64,000 nt of DNA from Phycisphaerales bacterium (GTDB lineage Bacteria > Planctomycetota > Phycisphaerae > Phycisphaerales > UBA1924). A program made the position numbers and the translations under genes. The stretch lies in assembly GCA_028279375.1 (NCBI GenBank), contig JANQNW010000004.1:1-64000 (forward strand). The letters are read 5' to 3'. Positions 27,327 to 36,717 of the stretch are shown here, in pieces. Within the stretch, counting starts at the first letter, position 1, and the number at the start of each line of letters is the position of its first letter. Under the pieces are notes generated by a model that saw only the letters and a list, made by a program, of their open reading frames with translations, did no database searches and was not told the DNA's origin.

Positions 27327-29513
27327 TCAGCCGATGGAGGCGTACGTCGCCGAGGCTTCCTCGGCCTCGAACTTCTTCTTCGCCTTCGCGAGGACGATCC
27401 ACCCGAACAGGAATCCGGCGAGCACGAGCCCGCTCGACGCGCCCCACATGGCGCCCGCATACACCAGGCGTTTCGAGTCCACGGGCTTCGGAGACGCGTC
27501 CGGCGCCTTCACGAGCGACGTCGTGGCGCCATCCAGGCGACGCGAGCGCGCATCATTGGCGACCGTCATCATCGCCGCGGCATACGTCTCGAGCGTGCGG
27601 CGTGTGCTTTCGGCGCCGTCGCCACGCAGGCTGAGCGTGATCTCGCCCGGCGCGGTCGCGCTCACGTCGAGGTTCTCCTTCAGCATGGCGCTGAGGTCCG
27701 CCGGCGTGGCGAACTCCAGCAACCCGCGCCGCTTCATGCGCTCCGCGGCGATCTCGGCGAGCCGCGCATCCGCCGACAGCTCGATCATGTACTCGCCCCA
27801 TGTCTCGAGGTCGGCGCCCTCGAGGTCTTCGCCGCCCCCCTCAGGCTGAATGGCGAGCGAGGTGTCCAGGACGTACACACTCGGCGCCACGTGCTCGGCG
27901 ACCTTCCAGCTCAGCACGGCGCAGATCGCGACGGAGAGCACGAGGCAGAGCATGGTGACCGACGCCTTGTTGCGTGCGGCTTTCGCAGCGACCTTCTTCG
28001 ACTTGCGCTCGAGCTCGCGACCGGCGAGCGAGACCTCTTCGCGCTGCGCGAGGATCTGTTCGCACTCCTGGTGACGCTGCTGCAGCGCCTCCTTGGCGCG
28101 AACGAGCTTTGTTGACTGCGTGCGCAGGAGGCTCTTGTAGCGGACGAGTCTCGTGCGACGGAGTTCTGGATCGACGCGGGCCGGAGACGCCGCGGGCGTC
28201 GACGCACTGTCTTGAGGACGCGCATCGAGCTTCGTCCGCAGTTGCTTGTTCTTCTCGAGCGTCTGCTCCAGCTTTTCCTTGAGCACCTCGATCGCCTTGT
28301 CGCGCTTCTGAATCTCCGCGCCGGAGTCGGCGCTCATTGCCGGGGTGTTCTTCGCCTCGGCGAGTTCGGACTCGAGCGTTGAGAGTTTGTCGCCGAGTTC
28401 GACGAGCTGTGCGTCTTTCCGGGAGACCTCGCCGCGAAGCTCGGCGATCTGTTCGTCCCCGGCCGCGCCCTTTTCGGAGAGCGCCTCTTGTTGAAGCGTC
28501 TTGATCTGCTTGTCCCGACGCTCGACGGCCGACTTCGACTCGGCGACCTGCTCCTCCGCGCGCTCGAGCTGGGCTTTGAGGTGTGCGAGCTCGCGCGCAT
28601 CGGCCGCGGCCGGTGTGGATTCAGCCTCCTTCAGCCGCGTGCGGTACTGCTCTGCCTCCGTCTCCAGCGTCGAGATCCGCTTCTGCTGCTTCGAACTCGC
28701 CTGGACCAGTTCATCGCGCTCGTGCGTCAGCGACTCCAGCTTCTCCCGAGCGCCCGCGTCCGTCGCGGCGCTTGCCTGCTGCGCCTGCTCAACGGCCTTC
28801 TTTGCGTTCTCGAGCTGCTGATCGCGCTTCGCGATCTCGGCGCGCGCCGTATCAGCGAATCGACTGGCGTCCTCAAGCTGCTGCTTCAGTTCATCAAGCG
28901 CCGTTGTGCTCTGCCCGGCGGAGGCCTGGAGCTTCTCGCACTCATCTCGCAGGCTGTCGCGCTCGAGAGAGGCGGATTCGAGCTGCGTCCTGACCTTCGA
29001 AAGCTCATTGCGCTCACTCTCGAGTTCGGCGTTGATCGATTCGACACTCTTCGATCGATCAGCGGACTCCGCCTCGAATCGCTCACGTTCCTTCTCGAGC
29101 GCTGCGCGCTCCTTCTCCACGGCCTCTGACTTCTCGGTGGCGTGCGCGATGGCGCCGTCGAGCGTCTCGACGATCTCCTCGAGATCGGACTCGCGCTGCG
29201 CGAGCGCCGCGGTGCGCTCTTCGACGACGCTCTCGCGCTCCCGGATCGACGCCTCCGCCTCGGTCATCTCCTTCGACCGCTCCTCCATGGCGCCTGATTT
29301 CGACTCGAGATCCGTCTCGCGCTCGTCGAGCATCTTCTCGCGCATCGTCAGGCTGTTGACGGTCTCCTGCTGCGCTTCCTGCGCGCGCTTCAGAGCCTCG
29401 AGCTGGTCCTCAACGTTCTCGATGATCGAGTTGACGTTGACCTCAGGCTTCGAGGTTGGAGCAGCCTCCGGAGACTTCTCGATGGGCGTGTTGGCGGGCT
29501 CCTCTGGATGCAT
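27327..29513 (-). CDS. Long coiled-coil protein with a C-terminal Wzz-like membrane domain
   Basis: 728 residues. The first 480 or so are an almost continuous coiled coil very rich in Glu, Lys, Gln, Ala and Ser. A membrane helix follows at about 513-533 (MLCLVLSVAICAVLSW), then some 150 residues with YVLDTSLAIQ and ITLSLRGDGAESTRRTLETY, then a second membrane helix near 690-712. The two-helix module with a beta-alpha loop resembles the Wzz/chain-length-determinant fold, but here a huge cytoplasmic coiled coil precedes it. I find no kinase domain. The N-terminus MHPEEPANTPIEKSP is hydrophilic. Function unknown. Confidence 0.65.
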   Translation of the reverse strand: MHPEEPANTPIEKSPEAAPTSKPEVNVNSIIENVEDQLEALKRAQEAQQETVNSLTMREKMLDERETDLESKSGAMEERSKEMTEAEASIRERESVVEERTAALAQRESDLEEIVETLDGAIAHATEKSEAVEKERAALEKERERFEAESADRSKSVESINAELESERNELSKVRTQLESASLERDSLRDECEKLQASAGQSTTALDELKQQLEDASRFADTARAEIAKRDQQLENAKKAVEQAQQASAATDAGAREKLESLTHERDELVQASSKQQKRISTLETEAEQYRTRLKEAESTPAAADARELAHLKAQLERAEEQVAESKSAVERRDKQIKTLQQEALSEKGAAGDEQIAELRGEVSRKDAQLVELGDKLSTLESELAEAKNTPAMSADSGAEIQKRDKAIEVLKEKLEQTLEKNKQLRTKLDARPQDSASTPAASPARVDPELRRTRLVRYKSLLRTQSTKLVRAKEALQQRHQECEQILAQREEVSLAGRELERKSKKVAAKAARNKASVTMLCLVLSVAICAVLSWKVAEHVAPSVYVLDTSLAIQPEGGGEDLEGADLETWGEYMIELSADARLAEIAAERMKRRGLLEFATPADLSAMLKENLDVSATAPGEITLSLRGDGAESTRRTLETYAAAMMTVANDARSRRLDGATTSLVKAPDASPKPVDSKRLVYAGAMWGASSGLVLAGFLFGWIVLAKAKKKFEAEEASATYASIG

Positions 29514-29709
29514 GGGCGCACTCGACTCTGCGGGTCAGACACGGGTCCGGGACGCGCTGGGCGCAGCCGGACCGATCACGAGACAAACGCATCCGGACTA
29601 TCGACCAGAAGGCGGACCCGCTGAATCCGCCCGGACGGCGTCAACACGCTCTCTCGTGAGGTCCGAAAAGGGCGTCCCTTCGGAGCGCCACGCCCCGCCG
29701 CGCGCGGAC

Positions 29710-29715
29710 TAGAAT
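29710..29715 (+). promoter_or_regulatory. -10 box of mqnE, probable leaderless transcript
   Basis: TAGAAT, seven bases before the ATG at 29723, with no Shine-Dalgarno sequence. Confidence 0.5.
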
Positions 29716-29722
29716 CGACCCC

Positions 29723-31024
29723 ATGAGTCAGATTCTCGAGGCAGCCCGAATGTCATCCCTCCGCACGAGTAATGCAGCCACGCTCGAAGAGTCCGCGCAC
29801 AGCGATCCGAACCTCGCCGACATCCGGCGACGGGCGCTTGCTGGAGAGCGTCTCTCAATTGACGACGGCCTGGCGCTGTATGAATCGCCGGATCTCTGGG
29901 GAGTCTGCACGATCGCGGACGAGATTCGCCGGCGCCTTCACGGGCGCACGACCTATTTCAACATCAATCGCCATCTCAACTACTCGAATGTCTGCGCCCT
30001 CTCCTGCAAGTTCTGCGAGTTCTATCGCAAGCGCGGCGACGATGGCGCATACGAGCGATCACTGGATGAGATTCGTGAGGAAGCGCGCGGCGCGATGGAG
30101 GCGGGCGCTACCGAGATGCACATCGTCGGCGGTCTCCACCCCTATCTTCCGTTCGACTACTACACGGACATGATGCGCGCGATTCGCGAAGAAGCGCCTA
30201 CGCTGCACATCAAAGCGTTCACCGCCGTCGAAATCGTCCATCTCGCGAAGATCGCGAAGGTGCACAAGCGCGACGATCCCGCTGCGGGCATTCGATCGGT
30301 GCTCGAGCGCCTCAAGGAGGCCGGTCTCGGATCACTCCCCGGCGGCGGCGCCGAGGTCTTCGACGATCGCATTCACGACGAGGCGTTCAAGGGAAAGATC
30401 CGATCGGATGTCTGGCTCGATGTCCATCGCGTCGCCCATGAACTCGGCTTGAATACGAACGCGACGATTCTCTATGGACACATCGACAACCGGCGCGAGC
30501 GCCTGATTCACATGGACATGCTCCGCGGCGCCCAGGATCAGGCCTTGTCCCGCCTCGGCTACGCGGCGGACGTAGCCGGCGCAATCACGCTCACCGGCGC
30601 CGGCGCTGAGCTGCCAACGCCGGCGATGTCCGATCGCGGCGGGTACTTCCAGACGATCATCCCGCTTCCCTTCATCCCGGACGGCTCCGAGCTCGAGCAT
30701 CTGCCCGGGCCATCGGGTCTCGAGAATCTGCGCACGATCGCGATCGCGCGCCTGATGCTCGACAACTTCCCGCACGTGAAGGCGTTCTGGATCATGCAGA
30801 CGCTCGCCATGGCGGAGTTCCAGCTGTGCGCCGGCGCCGACGATCTCGACGGCACGGTCGTCTGGTACGACATCACCAAGGTGGGCGGCGCCTCGACGCA
30901 CCAGGAGACGACGGTCTGGGATCTGCAGAAAGCGATCCGGGACGCTGGGCTCGACCCAGTCGAACGCGACACGTTGTACAGACGCGTCGAGCGAAAAGGT
31001 GCGCAGTGGCGACTCGCCGAGTAG
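29723..31024 (+). CDS. mqnE: Aminofutalosine synthase (radical SAM), menaquinone synthesis
   Basis: 433 residues. A radical-SAM enzyme of the futalosine pathway; the iron-sulphur ligands are C91, C95 and C98 (CALSCKFC). The family segments EMHIVGGLHPYLPFDYYTDM, LHIKAFTAVEIVHLAKIAKV, PGGGAEVFDDRIHD, GLNTNATILYGHID and the C-terminal TKVGGASTHQETTVWD fit MqnE. It joins SAM-derived adenosyl radical chemistry to 3-[(1-carboxyvinyl)oxy]benzoate to give aminofutalosine. It could be confused with MqnC, but the HIVGGLHP block and overall order favour MqnE. No other mqn gene is in the window. Confidence 0.88.
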   Translation: MSQILEAARMSSLRTSNAATLEESAHSDPNLADIRRRALAGERLSIDDGLALYESPDLWGVCTIADEIRRRLHGRTTYFNINRHLNYSNVCALSCKFCEFYRKRGDDGAYERSLDEIREEARGAMEAGATEMHIVGGLHPYLPFDYYTDMMRAIREEAPTLHIKAFTAVEIVHLAKIAKVHKRDDPAAGIRSVLERLKEAGLGSLPGGGAEVFDDRIHDEAFKGKIRSDVWLDVHRVAHELGLNTNATILYGHIDNRRERLIHMDMLRGAQDQALSRLGYAADVAGAITLTGAGAELPTPAMSDRGGYFQTIIPLPFIPDGSELEHLPGPSGLENLRTIAIARLMLDNFPHVKAFWIMQTLAMAEFQLCAGADDLDGTVVWYDITKVGGASTHQETTVWDLQKAIRDAGLDPVERDTLYRRVERKGAQWRLAE

Positions 31025-31459
31025 TCAGTCTGCGTCGGCGTCTCGGCGGGGCTTCGGAATCGTCACGAAGAGCGCCAAGGATCCCAGGGAACTGAACGCG
31101 GCCGCGGTGAAGAGCGCGTTTGAGAGGCGCGTGGCGTCATGCTCCGGCCGCTCCTCGACCTCGGTGTTCTCCTGCTGATGCAGACGAGCCGCCTGCTTGA
31201 AGCCGATTGTGGCGAGCGTCGTCATCGAGATGAGCATGGCGAGGCCGGTGAAGAGCGCGAGCACATGGGCGCGCCGTGCGAGCCTCGGACGCCGTGCCTC
31301 GAGCACACACAAACCGGCGAGCATGAGGAGGATAAGGATCGCTGCGCCGCCCACGGCAAGCGCCTGACGCGCAAGCGCTGGGGGCGCGCCCGCGAGGCCG
31401 AGCCCGATGATCAGGGCAAGCCCGACGACGTAGATTCCGATGATGATGGCGCCCTTCAC
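31025..31459 (-). CDS. Small integral membrane protein, unknown function
   Basis: 144 residues from the GTG at 31459 (GGAG nine bases before it). The frame continues to 31528, but that start would overlap the divergent DUF58 gene. Four hydrophobic segments: about 3-22, 33-53, 64-84 and 112-132. A charged loop separates the last two (HQQENTEVEERPEHDATR). No family recognised. Its stop abuts the mqnE stop with no spacer. Confidence 0.55.
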   Translation of the reverse strand: MKGAIIIGIYVVGLALIIGLGLAGAPPALARQALAVGGAAILILLMLAGLCVLEARRPRLARRAHVLALFTGLAMLISMTTLATIGFKQAARLHQQENTEVEERPEHDATRLSNALFTAAAFSSLGSLALFVTIPKPRRDADAD

Positions 31460-31526
31460 GTGATCCAACTCCTGGTGCAGCCACTTCTGGGGCGATCCCG
31501 GCCCGCGACCTACGATAGGCCATCCC

Positions 31527-32519
31527 ATGGCGCGCCGGAGACGCGATATTCAGGTTCGAGGTCGCTCGCTGGGTCAGCGGGCAGGCGATGGCGCTGAGGC
31601 GATGGTCCAGTCGGGCCACCTGCATCTCCGGGCCCGAACACTGATCGAAGGGCTCCACGGCGGGCGACATCGCACAGCGCACCGTGGCGGCTCGACTGAA
31701 TTCTACGACTACCGGGCGTATGCGCCGGGCGATCCGATCTCGATGATCGACTGGAAGGTGTACGGGCGTACCGATCGGGATTATGTCCGGCGGTTTCAGC
31801 ATGAGTCTCAACTGACGGTGATGCTCGTCGTCGATGCGTCCGCATCCATGCGATTCGCCGCACTGGATGAGGGCGCGTCGCCTCGCAGCCGGCGGCCATC
31901 GAAGCTGGACCGCGCGCTCGAACTGGCGGCAGCTCTGGCGTACTTCACCATCCGCCAGGGTGATCGCTGCGGACTCGTGGTTCCACGCGTCGGGCGCGAC
32001 GCCGTCGTGATTCCTCCTGGCGCGGGTATGCCGCATCTGCATCGCGTCATCGAGCGACTCGAGCGTGTGCGCGCCCGCGGGCAGGGCGGGCTTGGAGATG
32101 GACTCGAGATCTGCGCCGGCATGCTTCGTGAGAGCGGGCTCGTCATCTGCATCGGAGACGGGTTGGAGGACGTCGGCCCGATCGCCGACGGGGCGGCGCG
32201 CGTGCGATACGGCGCCGGCGGCAGAGCATCCATGCTGGGCGGCCGTCAGAACCGTGGCTCGGAGGTCGCGCTGCTCCAGGTGCTCACCGCCGACGAGTTG
32301 TCGCCTCAACCGATTGGGAGCGCGCTGCTTGTGGATCCGGAGAGCGGCGCCGAGATCGCGACGGACACCGGGGCCGTCGCCGGACTCTATCGCGAGCAGT
32401 TTGGGGAGCATCAACGTTCGCTGCGAGCGGGGTTCGAGGCGGCGGGCGGACGATGTGTGCTGTGCCGCGTGGACCGACCGGCGGAAGAGGCCCTTCGCGA
32501 CTTCCTGCTCGCTCGCTGA
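31527..32519 (+). CDS. DUF58 domain protein (VWA-like)
   Basis: 330 residues. The DUF58 core is clear: GGSTEFYDYRAYAPGDPISM, IDWKVYGRTDRDYVRRFQHE, then LTVMLVVDASASMRF with the MIDAS-like DASAS. Such proteins usually sit next to MoxR ATPases and are thought to act in protein maturation or envelope biogenesis; here there is no MoxR gene beside it. It is followed after 22 bp by an ABC-F gene. TACGAT lies ten bases before the ATG. Confidence 0.85.
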   Translation: MARRRRDIQVRGRSLGQRAGDGAEAMVQSGHLHLRARTLIEGLHGGRHRTAHRGGSTEFYDYRAYAPGDPISMIDWKVYGRTDRDYVRRFQHESQLTVMLVVDASASMRFAALDEGASPRSRRPSKLDRALELAAALAYFTIRQGDRCGLVVPRVGRDAVVIPPGAGMPHLHRVIERLERVRARGQGGLGDGLEICAGMLRESGLVICIGDGLEDVGPIADGAARVRYGAGGRASMLGGRQNRGSEVALLQVLTADELSPQPIGSALLVDPESGAEIATDTGAVAGLYREQFGEHQRSLRAGFEAAGGRCVLCRVDRPAEEALRDFLLAR

Positions 32520-32541
32520 GAGTGACTATCCTCTCCCCGCG

Positions 32542-34551
32542 ATGCCAATAGTCAGCGCCGTCAATATCGAGCACTCGTTCGGGGATGACATCATCCTGCG
32601 CGGCGCCACGCTCGTGATCGAAGCCGGCGAGCGTGTCGGCGTCGTCGGGCGCAACGGCGCCGGCAAGTCGACGCTCCTCCGAGCGATGGGCGGTCTGATC
32701 AAGCCGGATCGTGGCGAGATCCAGACGCAGCGCGGCGCTCGTATCGCCTATTTGCGTCAGGACCCGGATCTCGATCCGGAGGAGACGCTGCGAGACGCCG
32801 CGGAGGCCGCCTTCGGTGAGCTCCACGCGCTGCACCAGCAACTTCATGCGCTCTACGACGAGATGGCGGAGGCGCCACCGGACCGGCTCGACACACTCAT
32901 GAAGCGACAGGCGCGGATCGAGACCGCCATCGAGGCGGCTGGTGGATACGCGATCGACCATCGCATCGACGCGGCGCTGCATGGCCTGGGATTCACCGAC
33001 GCCCAGTTCGCCATCAAGTGCGAGGATCTCTCCGGAGGTCAGCGCGCCCGCCTGGCGCTGGCGCGCATCCTGCTTGAGGAGCCCGATGTGCTCCTGCTTG
33101 ATGAGCCGACGAATCATCTCGACATCTACGGACGCCTGTGGCTCGAGGAATTTCTGCGCGACGAGTTCAAGGGCGCCGTCGTGATGATCACCCACGACCG
33201 ATACATGCTCGACAGCGTCGTGAGCCGTATCGCCGAGGTCGAGCATGGGCGCCTGATCGACTACCCGGGGAATTACGCCAAGTTCCGGAAGATCCGATTC
33301 GAGCGCCGGCTCACGCAGCAGCGCGCCTACGAGAAGCAGCAGACGAAGTTCCGCACGCAGGAGGAGTACATCCGGCGCTACAAGACGGGCCAGCGCGCCA
33401 AGGAAGCGCGCGGCCGGCAGTCCAAGCTGGAGCGCGAACGCGAGGGCGCCCTCGAGCGACCGATGGAGCTGCAGACCTTCAAGTTCCAGATGCCGAGGGC
33501 GCCGCGTTCAGGCGACGTCGTCATCTCAGCGCGCGGCGCCAGCAAGCGATATGAGAATGTCGATCATCAGTCCGGCGACACAATGGGGAACAAGGTTCTC
33601 TTCGACGACTTCGATGTGGCCATCGGACGCGGCGAGCGCTGGGGGATCATCGGTCCCAACGGCGCCGGGAAGACGACGCTCGTCCGTTGCCTCCTTGGCG
33701 AGCAGGACGCGGATGCAGGCGACATCAAGCTCGGTTCGAATGTGCGCGTCGGGTTCTTCCGCCAGTCGCAGGACCACATGGACCCGGACCAGATTGTCTA
33801 CCGCCACCTGCAGCAGATCATCCGCAAGGAAAACCCCGGCGCCGAACTCAGCGAGCAGCAGGCTCGAGATCTCGCCGGCGCGTTCCTCTTCTCTGGTGAT
33901 GAGCAGGAGAAAGAACTCGGCGTTCTCTCCGGCGGCGAGCGCGCGCGCACATCGCTGGCCGGATTGCTGGCAAGCGCCAAGAACCTGATCGTGCTCGACG
34001 AGCCCACGAATCATCTCGACATCCCCAGCGCCGAACGCCTCGAAGAAGCGCTGACCGCAGATCCGAAGGACGGCGGGTACGAGGGGGCGCTCCTGCTCAT
34101 CAGTCATGACCGCGCCCTCATCGACGCGACGTGCGATCACATCATCGCGCTCGATGGACACGGCGGCGCCGAGGTCTTCTTCGGCGACTACAGCGCCTGG
34201 AGAGCACGTGAACTCGAGAAGGCCAGCGAGGCGAAGCAGGCTGAAGAGGAGCAGAGGCGGCAGCGCCAGGCTGAGGAGAAGAAGGCGAAAGCCGTGGCGC
34301 ACGCCGAGCGACAGCAACGTCAGAAGCTCAACTCGACGCAGAACAAGCTCGCGGCCCTCTCGATGAACTCTCTGGAGGAGCGCATCGAGAAGGCCGAAAC
34401 GCGCCTCAAGGAGATTGATGCGCAACTCGGCGATCCGGACGTCTGGAAGGACGCGTCGAAGTCCAATGCGCTCAGCGAGGAGCGCACGCAGCTGGCTTCG
34501 GAACTCGAGCCGCTTGAGTTTGAGTGGGCGCGCCGCGCCGAAGATGGCTAG
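32542..34551 (+). CDS. ABC-F family ATPase (ribosome-associated)
   Basis: 669 residues, two ABC domains and no membrane part, the ABC-F plan. First Walker A: GRNGAGKS at about 36-43; first signature LSGGQRARLALARILLE with Walker B VLLLDEPTNHLDI. The interdomain linker is long, basic and helical (RLTQQRAYEKQQTKFRTQEE). Second Walker A: GPNGAGKTT at about 372-380; signature LSGGERARTSLAGLL; Walker B LIVLDEPTNHLDI. A coiled-coil C-terminus follows. ABC-F proteins act on the ribosome E site; the subgroup cannot be told here. Confidence 0.93.
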   Translation: MPIVSAVNIEHSFGDDIILRGATLVIEAGERVGVVGRNGAGKSTLLRAMGGLIKPDRGEIQTQRGARIAYLRQDPDLDPEETLRDAAEAAFGELHALHQQLHALYDEMAEAPPDRLDTLMKRQARIETAIEAAGGYAIDHRIDAALHGLGFTDAQFAIKCEDLSGGQRARLALARILLEEPDVLLLDEPTNHLDIYGRLWLEEFLRDEFKGAVVMITHDRYMLDSVVSRIAEVEHGRLIDYPGNYAKFRKIRFERRLTQQRAYEKQQTKFRTQEEYIRRYKTGQRAKEARGRQSKLEREREGALERPMELQTFKFQMPRAPRSGDVVISARGASKRYENVDHQSGDTMGNKVLFDDFDVAIGRGERWGIIGPNGAGKTTLVRCLLGEQDADAGDIKLGSNVRVGFFRQSQDHMDPDQIVYRHLQQIIRKENPGAELSEQQARDLAGAFLFSGDEQEKELGVLSGGERARTSLAGLLASAKNLIVLDEPTNHLDIPSAERLEEALTADPKDGGYEGALLLISHDRALIDATCDHIIALDGHGGAEVFFGDYSAWRARELEKASEAKQAEEEQRRQRQAEEKKAKAVAHAERQQRQKLNSTQNKLAALSMNSLEERIEKAETRLKEIDAQLGDPDVWKDASKSNALSEERTQLASELEPLEFEWARRAEDG

Positions 34552-34553
34552 GT

Positions 34554-35561
34554 CTACAGCACCTCTGCTTCTTCGATCTCACTGAGATGAGCAACCGGGC
34601 GCACCTCCGGTCCTTCGAGGGCCATCTTGCGCCGCGCCGCCTTGATCGAATCGATCGTGTACACAATGACGGCCGACCAGATGCACACGAAGGCGATCGT
34701 GTGTCCGCTTGTCATTGGCTCTCGATAGAGCAGCACGCCCAGCAGAAACTGCCCCGTCGGCGCGAGATACTGCAGGATGCCGAGCGTCACCATGCGCAGA
34801 CGTCTTGCCGCCTCGGTGAACCACAGAAGCGGGAACGTCGTGACGGCGCCCGCGCAGATGAGCAGCGCCGTCGTCGCTGGTGAAACGCTGATGAAATTGT
34901 TCTCCCCAATGGCTGAGAGATACGCGAGGTAGGCCATGGCCGCAGGCAGAAGCAGGCAGACCTCGATGGTCAGACCGGTGATCGCGTCGGCGCGTGAGCG
35001 CTTGCGCAGCAGCACGTAGAAACCGAAACTCAGTGGAAGCGCGAGCGTGATCCAGATCCACGTCGCCGCGGGCCCGCCTGTAAAGGCCAAGAAGCCGACG
35101 CCCGTCGCCGCGATCAGCAGGCCGATTGTCTGGACCGGCCGCAGTCGTTCCTTCAGGAAGATCACGCCCAAAAGCGCATTGAGCAGGGGGCTGATGAAGT
35201 AGCCGAGACTCGCTTCGAGCACGTGGTCGTTCACGACCGCCCAGATGTACAGGTACCAGTTATTCGCAATGAGAAGTGTCGTGACGCAGAGGAGGCCGAG
35301 GGACCGTGGCGAGCGCACGAGATCGCGAATGTCTCCCCATCGCTTGCGCAGCGTCACGATGCCCGCGAGCACGACGATCGACCAGATCATCCGATGCGCG
35401 AGCACTTCGATGGGCGGCACATGCCCGAGCGCCTTGAAGAAGACGGGCGAGAAACCCCAGACGAAGTAGGCGCCGAACGCGTATGACAGCCCAACGATCT
35501 GCTGCGATCGCTCAGCATGGCGCTGCGCGATTTCGCGCGCAGTCGCCGTATCCTGCTCCAG
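34554..35561 (-). CDS. rarD: RarD-like EamA-family transporter with a non-standard start
   Basis: About 335 residues if translation starts at the CTG at 35561; ten hydrophobic segments. Diagnostic RarD text: AYFVWGFSPVFFKALGHVPP, then LAHRMIWS, LEASLGYFISPLLNALLG and LGILQYLAPTGQFLLGVLLY. Helix 1 (GLSYAFGAYFVWGF) lies upstream of the first GTG at 35420, and between it and the bcp stop at 35577-35579 no ATG, GTG or TTG occurs in frame. Candidates are CTG 35561 or ATC 35573. An out-of-frame ATG at 35518 leaves room for a one-base error. The substrate is unknown; chloramphenicol was the historical label. Confidence 0.78.
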   Translation of the reverse strand: MEQDTATAREIAQRHAERSQQIVGLSYAFGAYFVWGFSPVFFKALGHVPPIEVLAHRMIWSIVVLAGIVTLRKRWGDIRDLVRSPRSLGLLCVTTLLIANNWYLYIWAVVNDHVLEASLGYFISPLLNALLGVIFLKERLRPVQTIGLLIAATGVGFLAFTGGPAATWIWITLALPLSFGFYVLLRKRSRADAITGLTIEVCLLLPAAMAYLAYLSAIGENNFISVSPATTALLICAGAVTTFPLLWFTEAARRLRMVTLGILQYLAPTGQFLLGVLLYREPMTSGHTIAFVCIWSAVIVYTIDSIKAARRKMALEGPEVRPVAHLSEIEEAEVL

Positions 35562-35576
35562 GGTCGTGGTGATCCG

Positions 35577-36050
35577 TCAGCCTTCCTTCTCGAGCGCTTT
35601 GATGGCCTCGAGCACCTCGTCGGCGTGACCGGCGGGCTTGACCTTGTCCCAGCGGCGCTTCACCTTGCCATCGGCGCCGATCAGGTACGTCGTGCGCACG
35701 ACGCCCATGTACTTGCGTCCGTACATGGACTTCTCCTGCCACACGCCGTACTTCTCGCTGATCTTCGAGCCCTCGTCCGCGAGGATCGGAAAATTCAGCC
35801 CGAGCTTTCCAGCGAACTTGGCCTTGCTCTTGACATCCTGCGGGCTTACGCCCAGAACCGCAGCGCCGGCTCGCTTGAATTTCGCCTTGTCATCCCTGAA
35901 CTCGCACGCCTGCGTCGTGCAGCCCGACGTGTCGTCCTTCGGATAGAAGTAGAGGACGACAGGCGCCCCCAGATAATCGCTGAGACGGTGTTTTTCGCCA
36001 TCCTGATCGGCGAGGTTCAGTGCGGGGGCCTTCTTTCCGACATCGATCAT
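35577..36050 (-). CDS. bcp: Peroxiredoxin of the Bcp/PrxQ type
   Basis: 157 residues from the ATG at 36050; a longer frame to 36140 looks non-coding. Thioredoxin-like fold with YFYPKDDTSGCTTQACEFRD: the peroxidatic Cys and, five residues on, a resolving Cys, as in PrxQ. LGVSPQDVKSKAKFAGKLGL, ADEGSKISEKYGVW and YMGVVRTTYLIGADGKVKR complete the family pattern. It reduces peroxides with thioredoxin. rarD follows in the same reading frame directly after its stop. Confidence 0.95.
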   Translation of the reverse strand: MIDVGKKAPALNLADQDGEKHRLSDYLGAPVVLYFYPKDDTSGCTTQACEFRDDKAKFKRAGAAVLGVSPQDVKSKAKFAGKLGLNFPILADEGSKISEKYGVWQEKSMYGRKYMGVVRTTYLIGADGKVKRRWDKVKPAGHADEVLEAIKALEKEG

Positions 36051-36177
36051 GGGTCTGGATTCCTCCTGCGTGTGAAGGGCCCACGAAGGTAGGCGGCGCC
36101 ACGTGTGAAGTCCACGCGTCCGGCGCCGCGAACCGATCATTGGCTAGACTTCCGACCCGCCAGGAGCGCGCCCGATC

Positions 36178-36717
36178 GTGACGGACAAGCAGCAGACAAC
36201 CGGAGAGCCGGAGCAGGCGACCTTCGATCCGCGGGCCCCGCTGCCATCCGTCACGGCGTCCATCAGCAGGGGCGACGTCTTCGAGAAGCTTGGCAAGGCG
36301 TCCCGGCGAGGTCGCCTCCCCGGCTATCGCGATCGCGCGGCGCAATCGCAGTTCGATCTCGACGCTTTTGGACAGCCCTTCGACCATCTGCTCGTCGGGT
36401 CAGTGCATGAGGACGGCGCGGGCGTTCGCATCGACTTCACTTCGAGCGCCAAGCCGAGACTCCCGGTGATCTTCGCCCTGATACTCATCGCGACCATCTG
36501 GCCCGGACTGCCGATCACCGACTCGCTCATTCCGGGCGAATGGGGGTGGTGGCCGACGTGGTGGTGGTACCTGCCGCTGACGATTCTGCCGCTGCCATTC
36601 ATAGTGCCGAAGATCTGGAAGCGATCGCAGACCGCGGCGCGATCCGAGGCGCATGCGATGATCGCGAAGGTTGCGCACGAGACCGGCGGCGCTGTGGCCC
36701 CATCCGACGCGGATTGA
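36178..36717 (+). CDS. Membrane protein of unknown function
   Basis: 179 residues from a GTG with CAGGAG 11 bases before it. The N-terminal half is hydrophilic and contains SQFDLDAFGQPFDHLL. Two hydrophobic segments, LPVIFALILIATIWPGL and WWWYLPLTILPLPFIVP, frame a tryptophan-rich loop (GEWGWWPTWWWYLP). The C-terminus is cytoplasm-like and rich in Ala and Arg. No family recognised. Its stop abuts the M16 stop on the other strand. Confidence 0.55.
   Translation: MTDKQQTTGEPEQATFDPRAPLPSVTASISRGDVFEKLGKASRRGRLPGYRDRAAQSQFDLDAFGQPFDHLLVGSVHEDGAGVRIDFTSSAKPRLPVIFALILIATIWPGLPITDSLIPGEWGWWPTWWWYLPLTILPLPFIVPKIWKRSQTAARSEAHAMIAKVAHETGGAVAPSDAD

Noticed and set aside
29723-31024. MqnC (cyclic dehypoxanthine futalosine synthase) rather than MqnE
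   Set aside because: The HIVGGLHP block and the AFTAVEI and TKVGGASTHQ segments match MqnE better from memory. A tree would settle it.
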